Of a DNA stretch of 64,000 bases, positions 1 through 11,095 are shown in pieces (position 1 is the stretch's first letter; the number at the start of each line of letters is the position of its first letter). The translations under genes and the position numbers were made by a program. Source of the DNA: Batillaria attramentaria (taxonomy: Eukaryota > Mollusca > Gastropoda > Batillariidae); contig JACVVK020000001.1 of the NCBI GenBank assembly GCA_018292915.2, positions 1,408,501-1,472,500 of the forward strand, given 5' to 3'. Below the pieces are notes generated by a model. It saw only the letters and a list, made by a program, of their open reading frames with translations. It was not told the DNA's origin and ran no database searches.

Positions 1-232
1 GCTGAAAGTCTTCCCTTGCCGGCGTAGCAAGATAGGAAAAACAGCTCGTGGCGCAGCTACGAGCTCTTTTCAACATCAGATTCAGACTTTGTTTTCGCCG
101 CAAAGACGTCAAATATTGACCGTTGCGGCGAAGAGGTGCGTGTAATGTGCCTTGTCTTTTTTGCAAGCCTTACCAGCGATCTGTACCTAGGTCTGTGTGC
201 GTAGGCCCCGTGTGTTAAACGGCCCAATTCCA

Positions 233-475
233 TCTTTGCTAAGCCAACTTAAAATATGTTTTGAAGCAGATTCGCTCGTGAGTGCGCCTGTACGCTCGAA
301 ATACTCTGTCTTGATGATTAGTACAGCTCTTTATGCCATACAATGTTGTTTACACTTTGCGCGAGCAGTCGAACATTAAACTTCTACGACTGTTGTTACA
401 CTACTGGATCGCTCAGTGTGGTCGCTGCGTCATAGAGTACGCTTCTGTTTGCTCAGTGCAAGCATTAATGTTGTT
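233..475 (+). repeat. Dispersed repeat R1, copy 1
   Basis: Shares long stretches such as gtacgctcgaaatactct and tgatgattagtacagctctt with 27474-27795, and in reverse with 33510-33765. Function and class are unknown. A stretch near 2345-2400 resembles the next part of the 27.8 kb copy, so this copy may be split. Confidence 0.75.
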
Positions 476-1253
476 GTTGATGTTTTTCTCTCTTTCTTTC
501 TTTTCTTTCTTTCTTTTGGGTTTGTTGTTTTTGTTTCTGTTTTCCTGCCGTTTTTTTGTCAGTTTGATGTTGTTGTTGTTGTTGTTTTGCTTTGTTGTTT
601 TGGGTTTCTGTGTTGTCGTAAACGATTACCCGACAAGAAAACTATAAAAAAAGAGATATATAATTGATTTCCATTTGTCGCGAAGGTAATTCAATGACGG
701 CGACTGACACGGAAAGCAAAAGCCAGCAAGAAGGGTTAGATCTATAACAGCCCCGCCGCCATAGTAAGAGTCGAAAATGTCCCCCAAACATGGCGGCGAG
801 TTTGCTGGATCTAGCTGAGCCCCGTGTTGTCTTATCAGATCAAGTCTTTGTTATTGTTTTTCACCCTCCTTACTTCCTCCAATAATTTGTAGCGCCGGAG
901 CCTCGGATTGGTTTTAACTGCGCCGATATTTGTTTGCCGACAGCTAAACCAGATTTGGTCACGTAGTCCTGTCGATAAAAATTTCTATTCGTGCGACGAT
1001 TAAGTCCCTTGGAGTTTAGAGTAACCGGTCCTGATTTCCTTCTCTGCTATTGAAAGCAAAAATCCGTGCAGTACGTCCCCTCCAATACGCAAGTAGTGTC
1101 CTATTTATAAATCTAATAGAAACGGTTTTACAGTTCGACCTTTTTTTTATTGATCGAAACCAAATTGGGTTTCGGGGCCGGAGGCGGGATTAGCGTGGGT
1201 GGCTAAACATCCGGCTTGGGGCATGCTGGGTCGCGGCAGGTCAGTTCAGTTCA
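476..1253. other. No gene seen
   Basis: A T/GTT-rich low-complexity stretch (476-600), then mixed unique DNA with no convincing exon. Confidence 0.5.
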
Positions 1254-1540
1254 GGGCCCGTATGTAAAAGTCGAGGTTAATTTAACCCACGGCTACGGGC
1301 CTAACCCGGACTAGGACAAAAGAAACCCAAAAGCAAAATTAATTTTTTTTTTTAAAAAGGAAGCAAAGAAAGGAAGAAAAAATTCCTCCTATAACGGCTC
1401 AGGCACCTTCCTGGAATGGGCCAGCTTCCTGATTTAAAACAAAAAAACAACAGAAAATTTAACCCTAGAGCTAGTTTAGTTCGAGGTTAAGCTCTAACCC
1501 GGGGCTAAAAGCCCTAACCTCGACTATTACATACGGGCCC
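1254..1540. mobile_element. MITE family M1, copy 1
   Basis: 287 bp starting GGGCCCGTATGTAAAAGTCG and ending with the inverse (one mismatch over ~26 bp). Subterminal AACCTCGA/TCGAGGTT pairs are included. No coding frame. Inserted in a (GTTCA)n tract, so the target duplication is ambiguous. Confidence 0.82.
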
Positions 1541-1664
1541 AGTTCAGTTCAGCTCAAGATGGCATCTCTGCGCATGGAAAAGTCCATACGCACTCCATCC
1601 CATTCTTCAACCCGTTGCTCCGAATGCAGCACGGTGAGGTTTGACAGACATGCAAAAGGGGAAA

Positions 1665-1840
1665 GGGGGAGCCGGGGTGGTCGAATGGTAGAGCGTTGGA
1701 CTTCTAATGCTCGGGTCGTGAGTTCGTATCCCGGTTGGGGCCAAATATTTGTGCTGGCATTTTCATCCTTGCCCCGTCTTTGATATCACCCTATGTGGTG
1801 GAAAAGGACGTTAAACCCCCAAACACCCACCCACCCACCC
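1665..1840 (+). mobile_element. tRNA-derived SINE, full length, with TSD
   Basis: Head has an A box (tggtcgaatgg) and a B-box-like segment. The anticodon region cttctaat resembles tRNA-Arg(UCU). The body contains caaatatttgtgctgg and gtggaaaaggacgttaaac, then a (CCCA)n tail. Perfect target duplication AAAAGGGGAAA at 1654-1664 and 1841-1851. This is the reference copy for the family described below. Confidence 0.93.
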
Positions 1841-1909
1841 AAAAGGGGAAAAGTCAGCTGTAATGTCGAGTGTGGCAACCACACTGTCACTGAGCAGTCT
1901 CCTACGCTG

Positions 1910-2052
1910 GTCCTTTAGCCTGGAATTCCCTCCCTCATTCACTCCGCCAAGCACCGTCCCTTGAAACTTTCAAGAAAAAAAACTCAAAGTAAGTCAAAGT
2001 CCGCCAGTCCGTTCTGCCCATAACACCACTTGACTGTTCTGGCTTGCTTGCA

Positions 2053-2119
<67 letters not shown>

Positions 2120-2290
2120 GTTGTTGTTGTTGTTGTTCTTGTTGTTGTTCTGCCCTGACCTTACGGCTTTGTAAATTTTTGTATATATTATGTATTTCTT
2201 GCTATTCACTTTTTTAAGCGCTTAGAACTGTTATTAACTAATAGGTTGTAGCGCTATAAAATTATTATTATTATTATTATTATTATTACT
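1910..2290 (+). mobile_element. LINE fragment: ORF C-terminus and 3' tail
   Basis: From 1921 the frame reads WNSLPHSLRQAPSLETFKK, the C-terminal signature of CR1/L2-like LINE reverse-transcriptase proteins. It then degrades. A (GT)n/(GTT)n tract sits in the 3' UTR, and the element ends gtagcgctataaaatt followed by (ATT)n at 2260-2288. Confidence 0.7.
2055..2149. repeat. (GT)n-(GTT)n microsatellite
   Basis: Lies in the 3' UTR part of a LINE fragment. Confidence 0.95.
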
Positions 2291-3289
2291 GCGTGTTGGC
2301 TTCAATCAGCTGAACGCAAGCCTGTCTGTGCGTGTGTTTGTGCACGTGTCTTAGTGTGGGGCCAGACACCACTAAAAAACAAACAGAACGATCTGTGAGC
2401 CTTTTTTTTTTTTTTAAAGTTACAATTAGGACCTTTCAGTGTTTCCAGACATACCCGTACGACAAGGACAAACCAAGATATAACATTTGCATTTAGAGTG
2501 AGTCCACTCGTATCTTACTCGCCTGGCCTCCGGGTTGGTGGTCCAACACGGGTAAACTGCACCGGCCTAGACTTCATACATCTGTCGACACGAACCTTTC
2601 CACAGAGAGAGAGAGAAAAAAAAGCAAGGTCTTTTCGGGATGGACATATGTTCACCAGTCACTCATAAAAAAAAATAAAAAAAACACGAAACAGCCCGGG
2701 GAGCGGTTTAAGTTGGAACCGATGAAACACGTAGTTGGGAAAAACCAAAGAATTCGGTACGGGCCGGGTGGAGAATGCAGTTAGTAAAGGGAATTCGGAT
2801 AGAGAGACCACACATACGTTTTTGTTTTCTTTTTATCTTTAGCGCAGAGGGGAAAGAGCGGGCTGGAGGTGGAACGGGAGAAGGGGGAGGGGGGTGGAAT
2901 GGGGTTGGGGGGGGGGGGGGGGCACGGGGTTAAGCCAAGATGGCGTGTTTTCGGTGTTACTATAATTCAAATTAGTTATGGGTTGTTCTCACGTGAAGCT
3001 ACACGGCCACAGGCGAACAGAAACCCAGGAAAAAGAAGCACCGAGTATTTCCATTTTCTGAAATGTGAATACCAACACCGGGAACACTTCTTGGATTTCG
3101 GTTTGTCTGTGTGAAAGAAAAGGGCCATTTATCAACCAGAAAACATCTTTCACTAACACAATACTATACTGTTTACACGGGCGTATGCTCATACACATGG
3201 ATTTACCCCCAGAGCGATCATTGTTACAACTTTTGAGTTTTAAAAAAAACTTACATCATCTTGACTAACTTCCGTACACAGAGGATTTG

Positions 3290-4135
3290 GGGGGGGGGGA
3301 ATACGGAGAGATATACAGACAGACAGAGACGGGGAGACAGACAGACAGGGACAAAAAGAGAGGGGGGGGGCAGACAGGGAGAGGAGAGAGGCGGGAGAGT
3401 GGTGGGGGGGGGGGGGCAGGGAGAGGCAGACAGACAGACAGACATGGACGGGGAGACAGACAGACAGGGACAGAAAGAGAGACAGGGCGGGGAGTGAGAG
3501 GGGGGCAGACAGAGAGAGGGAGGGGCGGGAGAATGGGGGAGAGACAGACAGACAGACAGTCAGGGACAAAAGAGAGACAGGGCGGGGAGTGAGAGAGGGG
3601 CAGACAGGGAGAGGGGAGGGGCGGGAGAATGGGGGAGAGACAGACAGACAGACAGTCATGGACAGAAAGAGAGACAGGGCGGGGAGTGAGAGGGGGGCAG
3701 ACAGGGAGAGGGGAGGGGCGGGAGAATGGGGGAGAGACAGACAGACAGACAGTCAGGGACAGAAAGAGAGACAGGGCGGGGAGTGAGAGGGGGGCAGACA
3801 GGGAGAGGGGAGGGGCGGGAGAATGGGGGAGAGACAGACAGACAGACAGTCAGGGACAGAAAGAGAGACAGGGCGGGGAGTGGGAGGGGGGCAGACAGGG
3901 AGAGGGGAGGGGCGGGAGAATGGGGGAGAGACAGACAGACAGACAGTCAGGGACAGAAGAGGGAGAAAAAAGGGGGGAGGGGAGGGAGAGAACTGAGGCA
4001 AACACAGTGAGAGAGAGAGAGAGAGGGGGGGGGAGAGAGGCAGACAGACAGAGAGAGAGGGAGGAGGTGGGGGGGGCAGACAGAGAGGGGGGGGGAGGAG
4101 TGGGAAACAGAGGCAGAGAGAGAGAGAGAGAGTTA
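3290..4135. repeat. GACA/G-rich array with a 97 bp minisatellite
   Basis: Purine-rich (C appears mainly in GACA). Units starting gacagggcggggagtg occur at 3481, 3576, 3673, 3770 and 3867, a 95-97 bp period. The long RQTDRQ and LSPPF-type frames on either strand are translations of this array. Many G-runs could form quadruplexes. Confidence 0.92.
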
Positions 4136-4602
4136 AACAGATTTTCCAAGCGCTGAATGGAATAGCCCCGGTCCCTCTGTGAGCACCGAAAACATTTATA
4201 GCGCTCCTAATGTGAGTAGCACATGCTCTGAAGCAGGGAGAACAAATTCATTCTTGGAATGTAGTTTGGCGGGCCACAAGAGGCAGCCATGGGGAAGAGT
4301 TACATCTTGACTTGATTGCCACACCAGAGAGAAAGTGAACGAGTGTCATGAACGAAGATCCCAGTTGTGCAATAGAACTTGGAGCTCGTCGAACCCAGAA
4401 TAGAATATCAGTCAATGTTCACCGTCGGCCTCGGCTTTGATGATGGCGCACACCTGGGATTTGCCGCATTCGTTCATACATGTCTGCATACATCTACAAG
4501 AGTGGCTTTAAGCGACTGCACCTAACGTGTTTTTTGCCCCCCCCCCCCCTCCACCCCCACCACCCCCAACTGTACCAGTAACAGAAAGCAATCAAACTTA
4601 TA

Positions 4603-4603
4603 C

Positions 4604-4635
<32 letters not shown>
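4603..4635. repeat. (GAT)n microsatellite
   Basis: About ten GAT units. Confidence 0.95.
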
Positions 4636-4638
<3 letters not shown>

Positions 4639-4816
4639 TGGCCATGTGTTTCATTGCAGTAAAAAAAAGCAATCAAATTTACACATAATAATTATAAGAA
4701 GAAGAAGAATATATTGTTATGTATTTCAATAAAACAGGTATGTTGTGTGGTGTCGGGGTATCATATGTATAGTCACTCACACAACATTAAATGCAAAGAG
4801 ATCGGGTTTTGTTTTG

Positions 4817-4885
4817 TGGTTTGTTTGTTTGTTTGTTTGTTTGTTTGTTTTGTTTTGTTGTTGTTGTTGTTGTTTTTTTTTTTTT
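4817..4885. repeat. (GTTT)n-(GTT)n-poly(T) tract
   Basis: Compound low-complexity tract. Confidence 0.9.
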
Positions 4886-4998
4886 ACATAGCCATTTTCC
4901 ACAGCATTTTCTAATATCACGTTCTCATTGCCTGCCTGCGGTGAACAGTGACGCAAACTACCGATTCTGGATACGGACATCACTCAACGAATAGATCA

Positions 4999-5575
4999 CT
5001 ACACCTGAGACACCGTGAATCCACGTTGATCCGTTGACAATCTAAATAGTGACAATATAAATTCAGAAGCTGTGAAAAACAGACACAACTGGACAACGAC
5101 ACTCAGTCGATACAAAACGTATAAACAAACAAAACAAAAACAAAGAACACTTGGTAAAAAGGTGTGTATACACCCGACTAACATAGCGTAGCCGAGCATA
5201 ACTGTGCAATACCTACACCTGAAACATCGCGGATCCAAATATTTTCGTTTGACGATACACATTCTTCAGAAGCGATGACAAACGAGAAAGCTGAGAAACT
5301 GAGCAAAACAAAAAAGCAAACGGATGAAAACATACGTAAATACAAACATACGTAAATACAACGGAACCTGAGATGAAGGGCGTACCCGCGCATAACTGTG
5401 TACGATGCCTACACCTGAAACATCGTGGATCCATGTTACCCTTTAGACAGTAGTGTTCAGAAAGTGTGAAAAACCGAGTTTGAAAACTGAAAAACGACGC
5501 CAAACGAAACAAAAACAAAAGAAAATGGTGTAAACGTACTAACAGGTGCGAGACTGACAAACTAAAATTCAAATT
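4999..5575. repeat. Three degenerate ~200 bp tandem units
   Basis: Units begin cacctga(g/a)aca(c/t)cg at about 5001, 5215 and 5409. Each continues through a CAAA-rich end and a cataactgtg(c/t)a.. joint. Similarity is partial, so the array is old. Confidence 0.7.
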
Positions 5576-5589
5576 TAAATTTATCTTTG

Positions 5590-5925
5590 GGGTGAGCGGT
5601 AGTCTAATAGTTAGCGCGTCGGATTCAGACGCTGCGCTACTGAACGGCCGTCACCAATGTCATGGCGATGAAGCGTGGGTTCGAACCCAGGTCGAGCTTG
5701 TGATATGTGATACTGGTTTTTCCTAGCTACCGGGCTGCTCATCGGGGGTTTCTCTCCGGGTCATCCGGCTTTCCTCCCCCAGCAAAATTGTAAAAAAAAA
5801 TATATATATATAGGATAGGTATTGGGTGGCGCTACACCGCGGCGACGCGCTTTCCCCGGAGGAAGCAGCCCGAATTTCCCGAAAGGGATAATAAAGCAGT
5901 AAAAAAAATAATAATACAAAAATAA
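5590..5925 (+). mobile_element. Second SINE type: Leu-tRNA-like head plus conserved core
   Basis: The head has a perfect A box (tagtctaatag), an anticodon-like hairpin gcgtc/gacgc, an expanded variable region and a B box (gtgggttcgaaccc) resembling tRNA-Leu. The core, with ctaccgggctgctcatcggg and ctccgggtcatccggctttc, resembles, from memory, the metazoan Nin-DC SINE domain. After a short (TA)n tract the tail reads gaatttcccgaaagggataa plus taaagc and A-rich repeats, typical of a LINE-derived 3' tail. The name is tentative, but the tRNA boxes are directly visible. Confidence 0.7.
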
Positions 5926-6349
5926 CTGAGATCGAGGACTCTATTGCCGAGATAAACGTAACCGAGTCTAACAGAAACTGTGCGATAAACAGTTTCGCTG
6001 CAACAAGTACAAACTGGCGCGGTGGCTTGCGAAGCTATCTGGCACATCAGCGATTCAAGCGACTCTTGGCATTTTCCGGACATAAGTGCTGCCAGTCATC
6101 GCGCCGTGGGTCCACTTTGGACCAGAAGTACGCAGCATTTTTTTTTTTTTTGCTCTCGTGAAGTCGCTCTAAGAAGTTGTCTGTTGTTCGCATGAAGTCT
6201 TTTGATGGGAGCATTGGAACTCACAGTTTTCGGGCGAGACTCAAAAGAAATGGCGGGGTGGCAGACACTGGGGGGCGGGGTGGGGGGGAGGTCAGAAACT
6301 CACACGGAGGTCTGTTAAAAGGTGAGGAGTGAGGGGACAGCCTGGGGGT

Positions 6350-6413
<64 letters not shown>

Positions 6414-6493
6414 TGTGTGGTTTTGTGTGTTTTTGTGTTTGTTTGTTTGTTTGTTTGTTTGTTTGTTTGTTTGTTTGTTTGTTTGTTTGTTTA
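6350..6493. repeat. Compound (CT)n-(GT)n-(GTTT)n microsatellite
   Basis: Three motifs in succession. All long frames here are its translations. Confidence 0.95.
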
Positions 6494-6701
6494 AATTTTT
6501 TTCTTTGTTTGTTTGTTTGTCTTGTTGTTTGTTTGGTTGGTTTTTTGGGGGGTCTCACTTTTTCGGTAGCCTAGATTGTTAGTTTATCTTTGCATATTAT
6601 GTTTTGTTTTTGTTTTTGTTTGATCTTTATTGTAGAATGTAGTGAGGACTTCCTGTAAGAAAGGCAGAGATGCCAACAAGTATTATCCTAATAAACGTTT
6701 C

Positions 6702-6726
6702 ATCATCATCATCATCATCATCATCA

Positions 6727-6786
<60 letters not shown>
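6702..6786. repeat. (CAT)n-(CT)n microsatellite
   Basis: Follows a retroposon-like 3' end (cctaataaacgtttcatc). Confidence 0.93.
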
Positions 6787-6787
<1 letters not shown>

Positions 6788-6950
6788 TCATTGAGGTTTA
6801 AATGTGTAACTTGTTTCTACACTTTGTCTTTTTTTAATATTCCTGTAGCTTGTAGATTTTCCTTCCTTTGCTAATATTTTTCGCAGTTTAGCAACGGCAA
6901 GTTCGAACATGATGTTTCTGCAAAAACTGTTACTGTTGGAAAATAAAGAT

Positions 6951-6953
<3 letters not shown>

Positions 6954-7010
<57 letters not shown>

Positions 7011-7036
7011 GCCTGTCTGTCTGTGTCTGTGTGCGT

Positions 7037-7118
<82 letters not shown>

Positions 7119-7120
7119 TG
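6954..7120. repeat. (CT)n-(GT)n microsatellite
   Basis: Follows an AATAAAG-type retroposon tail (ggaaaataaagattatt). Confidence 0.95.
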
Positions 7121-7648
7121 TGTGTTCTTGACGCCAGGGCAGACACGAGCCAAACAGGAGACAGACCCCCCCCACCCCCCTCCCCCCTCAAAAAAAAAAC
7201 CTCAGTGACACACCAAAGTGATACCAGTTGAGTGGTTTATCTGAATGAACTAAGATCACAGAGGTCAAGACCACCACATTTCCAAACTCAATCTGTGCAC
7301 ACACGAAAAAGGTGATTCAAAACACAAACTGAGAGACGCCTGTTTCACGAACGTGATCGTAAAAAAAAAAAAAAAAAAACTGCAGGCTTACTTCTGCCAG
7401 TGTGACTTACAAGGGAAAGAGATTAACCTTTGTCCGGAGCCTAATTTGTCAACTGAAATCTGAAGAGCGAATTCCTGATCCCCGTCCCCCGTTTAACAGT
7501 TTTCGAGTTAGGGTGACAACATTTTGCGGTGAGCTAGGGTTACGTATTGGGGCAGCCCGTCTGCTCATTCGTTGATCGGTATAACTAAATTCTATGCTAG
7601 TTATTTTTGTCTCCGATGGAACTTGCGAATTTCAGCAATGTTCCCGAT

Positions 7649-8090
7649 TAATAATAATAATAATAATAAATGGTATTTGTAGGGCGCATTTCTTTAAATA
7701 AAACTCAATGCGCCTATCACTCACTCACGCTTACGCACATTATCCAACGATGAACAGACATACACTGGTGAAACTGACTAGTTGGACAGAAAATTACTGG
7801 TGTTAGTTATTTGTGGCCTCACGCCGCTCAAGCAACAAAGACCAGCACGCGGCTGAGGGAATTACTGGAAGGCTTTGCAGAAAAGGAACGTTTTCAGATT
7901 GCTCTTGAAAACAGAGAGTGTGGGCGCATTCCTCAGATCTGCATGCAAAGAGTTCCAAAAGGCTGGAGCGGCAAAACTGAAAAAGCGCTCGCGTAGGTGT
8001 GCGTAGGTGTGCGTATTTTTACTCACAAAACTCTTAAATTGACGCACAAATTTGAGAACAGCGCGTCACAGCGGACACACGTTTTTGGTC
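7649..8090 (-). pseudogene. LINE fragment: ORF C-terminus and 3' tail
   Basis: Minus-strand frame 8047-7862 contains FSFAAPAFWNSL, DLRNAPTLSVFKSNLKTFLF and CKAFQ before a stop. The 3' UTR runs to (ATT)n at 7649-7668 (aat repeats on plus). The element is 5'-truncated, so no catalytic RT region is present. Related to the 18.8 kb fragment at the nucleotide level. Confidence 0.75.
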
Positions 8091-8320
8091 TGGCCGTGAC
8101 AAACAGCAGTATTCCAACTCTCTCCCGGAAACTCGATGAACAAAAAGCGATCTGTAACTAGCAGCGGGCACTTGCAGCTTCGCATTTCCGCTGAGCCATT
8201 GTGCGAAACAGACAGAATCTGATGTATGGCCAGTGGACCCTCCAAAGTTACAAAAGGACCCTCAAAAATATGGAAAGAGGGTCCCAAGAACCTTTGTATT
8301 TTCGAATCACATGGAACACT

Positions 8321-8346
8321 GTTCAGTTCAGTTCAGTTCAGTTCAG
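8321..8346. repeat. (GTTCA)n tract
   Basis: Flanking sequence at 8347-8400 resembles that at 1551-1600 next to MITE copy 1, so both are tails of the same minus-strand retroposon. Confidence 0.75.
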
Positions 8347-8407
8347 TATCTCTGTGCTTGGAAGAACCCATACGTGCTCCACACTATCCCTCAGTAGACT
8401 TGGCTTT

Positions 8408-8600
8408 GAGTTTGTTTGTTTGTTTGTTCGTTTGTTCGTTTGTTCGTTCGTTCGTTCGTTCGTTTGTTTGTTTGTTTGTTTGTTTGTTTGTTCGTTTGTT
8501 CGTTTGTTCGTTCGTTCGTTCGTTCGTTTGTTCGTTCGTTCGTTCGTTTGTTTGTTTGTTTGTTTGTTTGTTTTGTTTTGTTTTGTTTTGTTTTGTTTTT
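8408..8600. repeat. (GTTT)n/(GTTC)n then (GTTTT)n
   Basis: GTTT and GTTC units alternate in blocks, ending in GTTTT. Confidence 0.95.
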
Positions 8601-10132
8601 AGCTGATGCCAGATATTCTTACGCCACGAAACACATTCCAGACGCAGGCTCTGCAATATGGTTTCATGTGAAACCTATGCTATCGGGGTACGTCTTTAGA
8701 GTGCATCACGTGACTCATTGTCTGCTAGTGCAGACGACACAAACTGATGAGGAGATGGTTCAAGCACAACAGTAATAATTATCTGCAGTGATTTTTCGTC
8801 TCCGTGTCAATCCGCTCACGTGCGTTTTCGTAAAATGTCGCAACCTAATAAGCATAAGCTGTTCGTATCCAGGTGTGCATTACCAGGAGTCAGAACACGC
8901 CGCATAGCATGGCTACATACTCTCGTCGGACATCACTCATAGCCCGATTTAGTTTTGAAATGCCTCATCACTTTTCTTACCAAGGCACGTATTTCCTACC
9001 ATTTCTGTGCCACAGTGGACAATGTCCTGTACTTTTAATAGTACGTCCCATAGCTTCAACGGACCTGCTCGAAACGAATCATGCGGGGCTTAATCTAGAG
9101 ACTCACTAACTCTCTGTTATGTGCGCTTTGGAGTTGTATCGTAGCTGGGGCACACTGCAATGTACAAGAACCACCAGGTGAAAGTACAAACCTGGCTGTG
9201 ACTAAGAAACACGGGATAGGCAGCCGCGGTATGTGGGTGGCTGCTCTCGCGTTGAAACCCGATGCATCAGGATCATAGTAGTGCAAGTTTTAACAACAAG
9301 CAGGACAAGACAAGGCGCCCGGGCCAGTACAATTAATGCCTTTCATACTCCGGAAGAGGCGCTACCGTATAAGGTGCGGAGAAGTACTGTCGGCTGCGAC
9401 TGATCTGTCTCTCCGTGACAAATATCAGTCTCCGTTTAGACAATGACGCACAGCGAAGGGAGGGAAAGGGTCTACTGTAAATTAAAGACAAACACACCGG
9501 AATAGTTATAGGGGAAGTTCCGATAAATGCACGGTCAAACGGCTCGTACAACCCAGTGGTGAAACAGCGGTGTGGCATGGAACGCCACAACAAAACAAAA
9601 CAGAGCAAAAAGATCTCATGTTATGACCTTTTTTTGTGACCCAAAAGCCTAAAGATAAGTATTCTTTTTCCGATCTCAATATTCAAAGAACAGGACAGGC
9701 ATGTCATTAAGCTTTGTCTTTTCCACGGGGAGGGGGGTGGGGGTGGGGGTTACGTAAATTCCTAAAGACAGATGGGCCTCCACTGCTACAGTTGCCAAGC
9801 TGACAGTGGCCAGGGGAAATAACTATGTATCACAAGTGACGTCCGGCTTGCGTCTTCTGGTGGTTTCTCTTTGATTTTTGCTGGGGGATAAAAAAAAAAG
9901 AAGTCTTAGGTCAACCTACACGTCGATACTACAGAAACAAGCTAGACCAGAGACAGACAAGTGTTGCTGTTGATGTTGACGTTGATGTTGATGCCGCTGC
10001 TGCCGTTGTCAGTTGTTGCTGTTGCTCAAGTTTGGCTGCTGTTGTTTTAGATCGCATCAGTAGTGTAATACAGTGTATTACAATGTTTTACCAAACAAAA
10101 CAAACCAAAAAAAAAAAAAAAAAAAAACTTAC
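8601..10132. other. Mostly unique DNA, no gene recognised
   Basis: Contains a C-poor minus frame at 9608-9333 with no family signature, a G-run at 9729-9750 and (GTTGAT)n-like DNA at 9964-10050. Exons following the 10.1-10.5 kb candidate would be expected here on minus, but none stood out. Confidence 0.4.
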
Positions 10133-10509
10133 CTTGCTGCGAATCGTTTCCCGCGGCAGCTACCAGCTTCAGTTTCCGTGGTGTCAACTTTGGCCTCATC
10201 AATGTGGAGACGGCGATTCTTGACAAGCAGAACGTTGGCATTCCTGGAAACTTCTCCGCCATCAGCCTTCCTCTTTGGCTTGGAGCAGGACCGGTGGATT
10301 CGCAGATTTTTCAGCATTAGAGGGTTCTTTATCAAGTCTTGTCCGGCACCACTGAACGATTCACCAAAATGTATTTTACTGGCATTTTCTCCGCTTTGCA
10401 TCGCCGACTGGATAAATGGCAGATTGAGAACTAGGTTCTGCTGAGTAGACCAAAGCAGGCCAGATCTGAGCCCAAGTGCTTGCAGTGCTTGAACGTAACA
10501 AATGTTACA
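10133..10509 (-). CDS. Candidate internal coding exon, unknown protein
   Basis: On the minus strand a frame stays open for 377 nt from a possible acceptor (atagcag before 10509) to a consensus donor, GCAGCAAG|gtaagt, at 10133/10132, followed by a long poly(T). The 125-residue product includes the segments LVLNLPFIQSAMQSGENASK, NPLMLKNLRIHR, KPKRKADGGE and VLLVKNRRLHIDEAK. It has mixed charge and is not low-complexity, unlike almost every other open frame here. A small 48 nt candidate exon upstream (11095-11048) could join it in frame if the acceptor is 17 bases further in. I do not recognise the family. A chance open frame or a pseudogene fragment remain possible. Confidence 0.4.
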
Positions 10510-11047
10510 CTGCTATGAAGTATATATATATATTATTGTAGTGCAGAACGCGTCGCCCACCAGCGTGAAGTCTCACTTCCTATACCTGTCGTGCGAATGT
10601 ACTCGTCGCCACTCAAAGGGCGACAATCTCAGCAGCCAACAAAGTGATCTCCCCTCTTGACCTTGCGACACCAGTGGCAGAGCTCAACTATACACGTTTC
10701 TTTCACAACAAACATTACGCATTGTTTACTTCCTTCAATTCTACCAGACAATAGGGTTTGTGTTCGGGGGGGGGGGGGGGGGTTAATCAGTACAGTGTAA
10801 AATAAATCTTTTAACTACAGTATCATTTAAACAATCGCTCCCCAAAAAATAGTTTTCCTGTTCCAGTTATAAAGCCAACACTAATTTCAAGAAAACGCCA
10901 AACGTTTTGCCAGTGCCAACGAAAACCATACGTAATAAAATTTCAACAGCAACCAAAAGAAAAATGCCACTATGAAGCATCATCATCGGCAGGACTGATT
11001 AAATTAACCACAAAGACAATAACAACAACTAAAACTATTCTGCCTAC

Positions 11048-11095
11048 CTCTGCGTTCGGCAAGATTTGTCGGAGATTCTAGATTAGTGTACACAT
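11048..11095 (-). CDS. Speculative 48 nt exon upstream of the 10.1-10.5 kb exon
   Basis: Minus strand: acceptor-like ctgcaatcttcag, then an open frame reading DVYTNLESPTNLAERR, then donor-like AGAG|gtaggc. The phase works only with an acceptor at ...gttcaag inside the next exon candidate. Very tentative. Confidence 0.15.

Noticed and set aside
1665..1740. tRNA-Arg(UCU) gene
   Set aside because: The tRNA-like segment lacks pairing T and acceptor stems and is the head of a SINE present in ~26 copies.
3240..4156. Several overlapping 80-175 codon frames in the GACA-rich region
   Set aside because: All are read-outs of the 97 bp minisatellite, open because it is nearly free of T on one strand.
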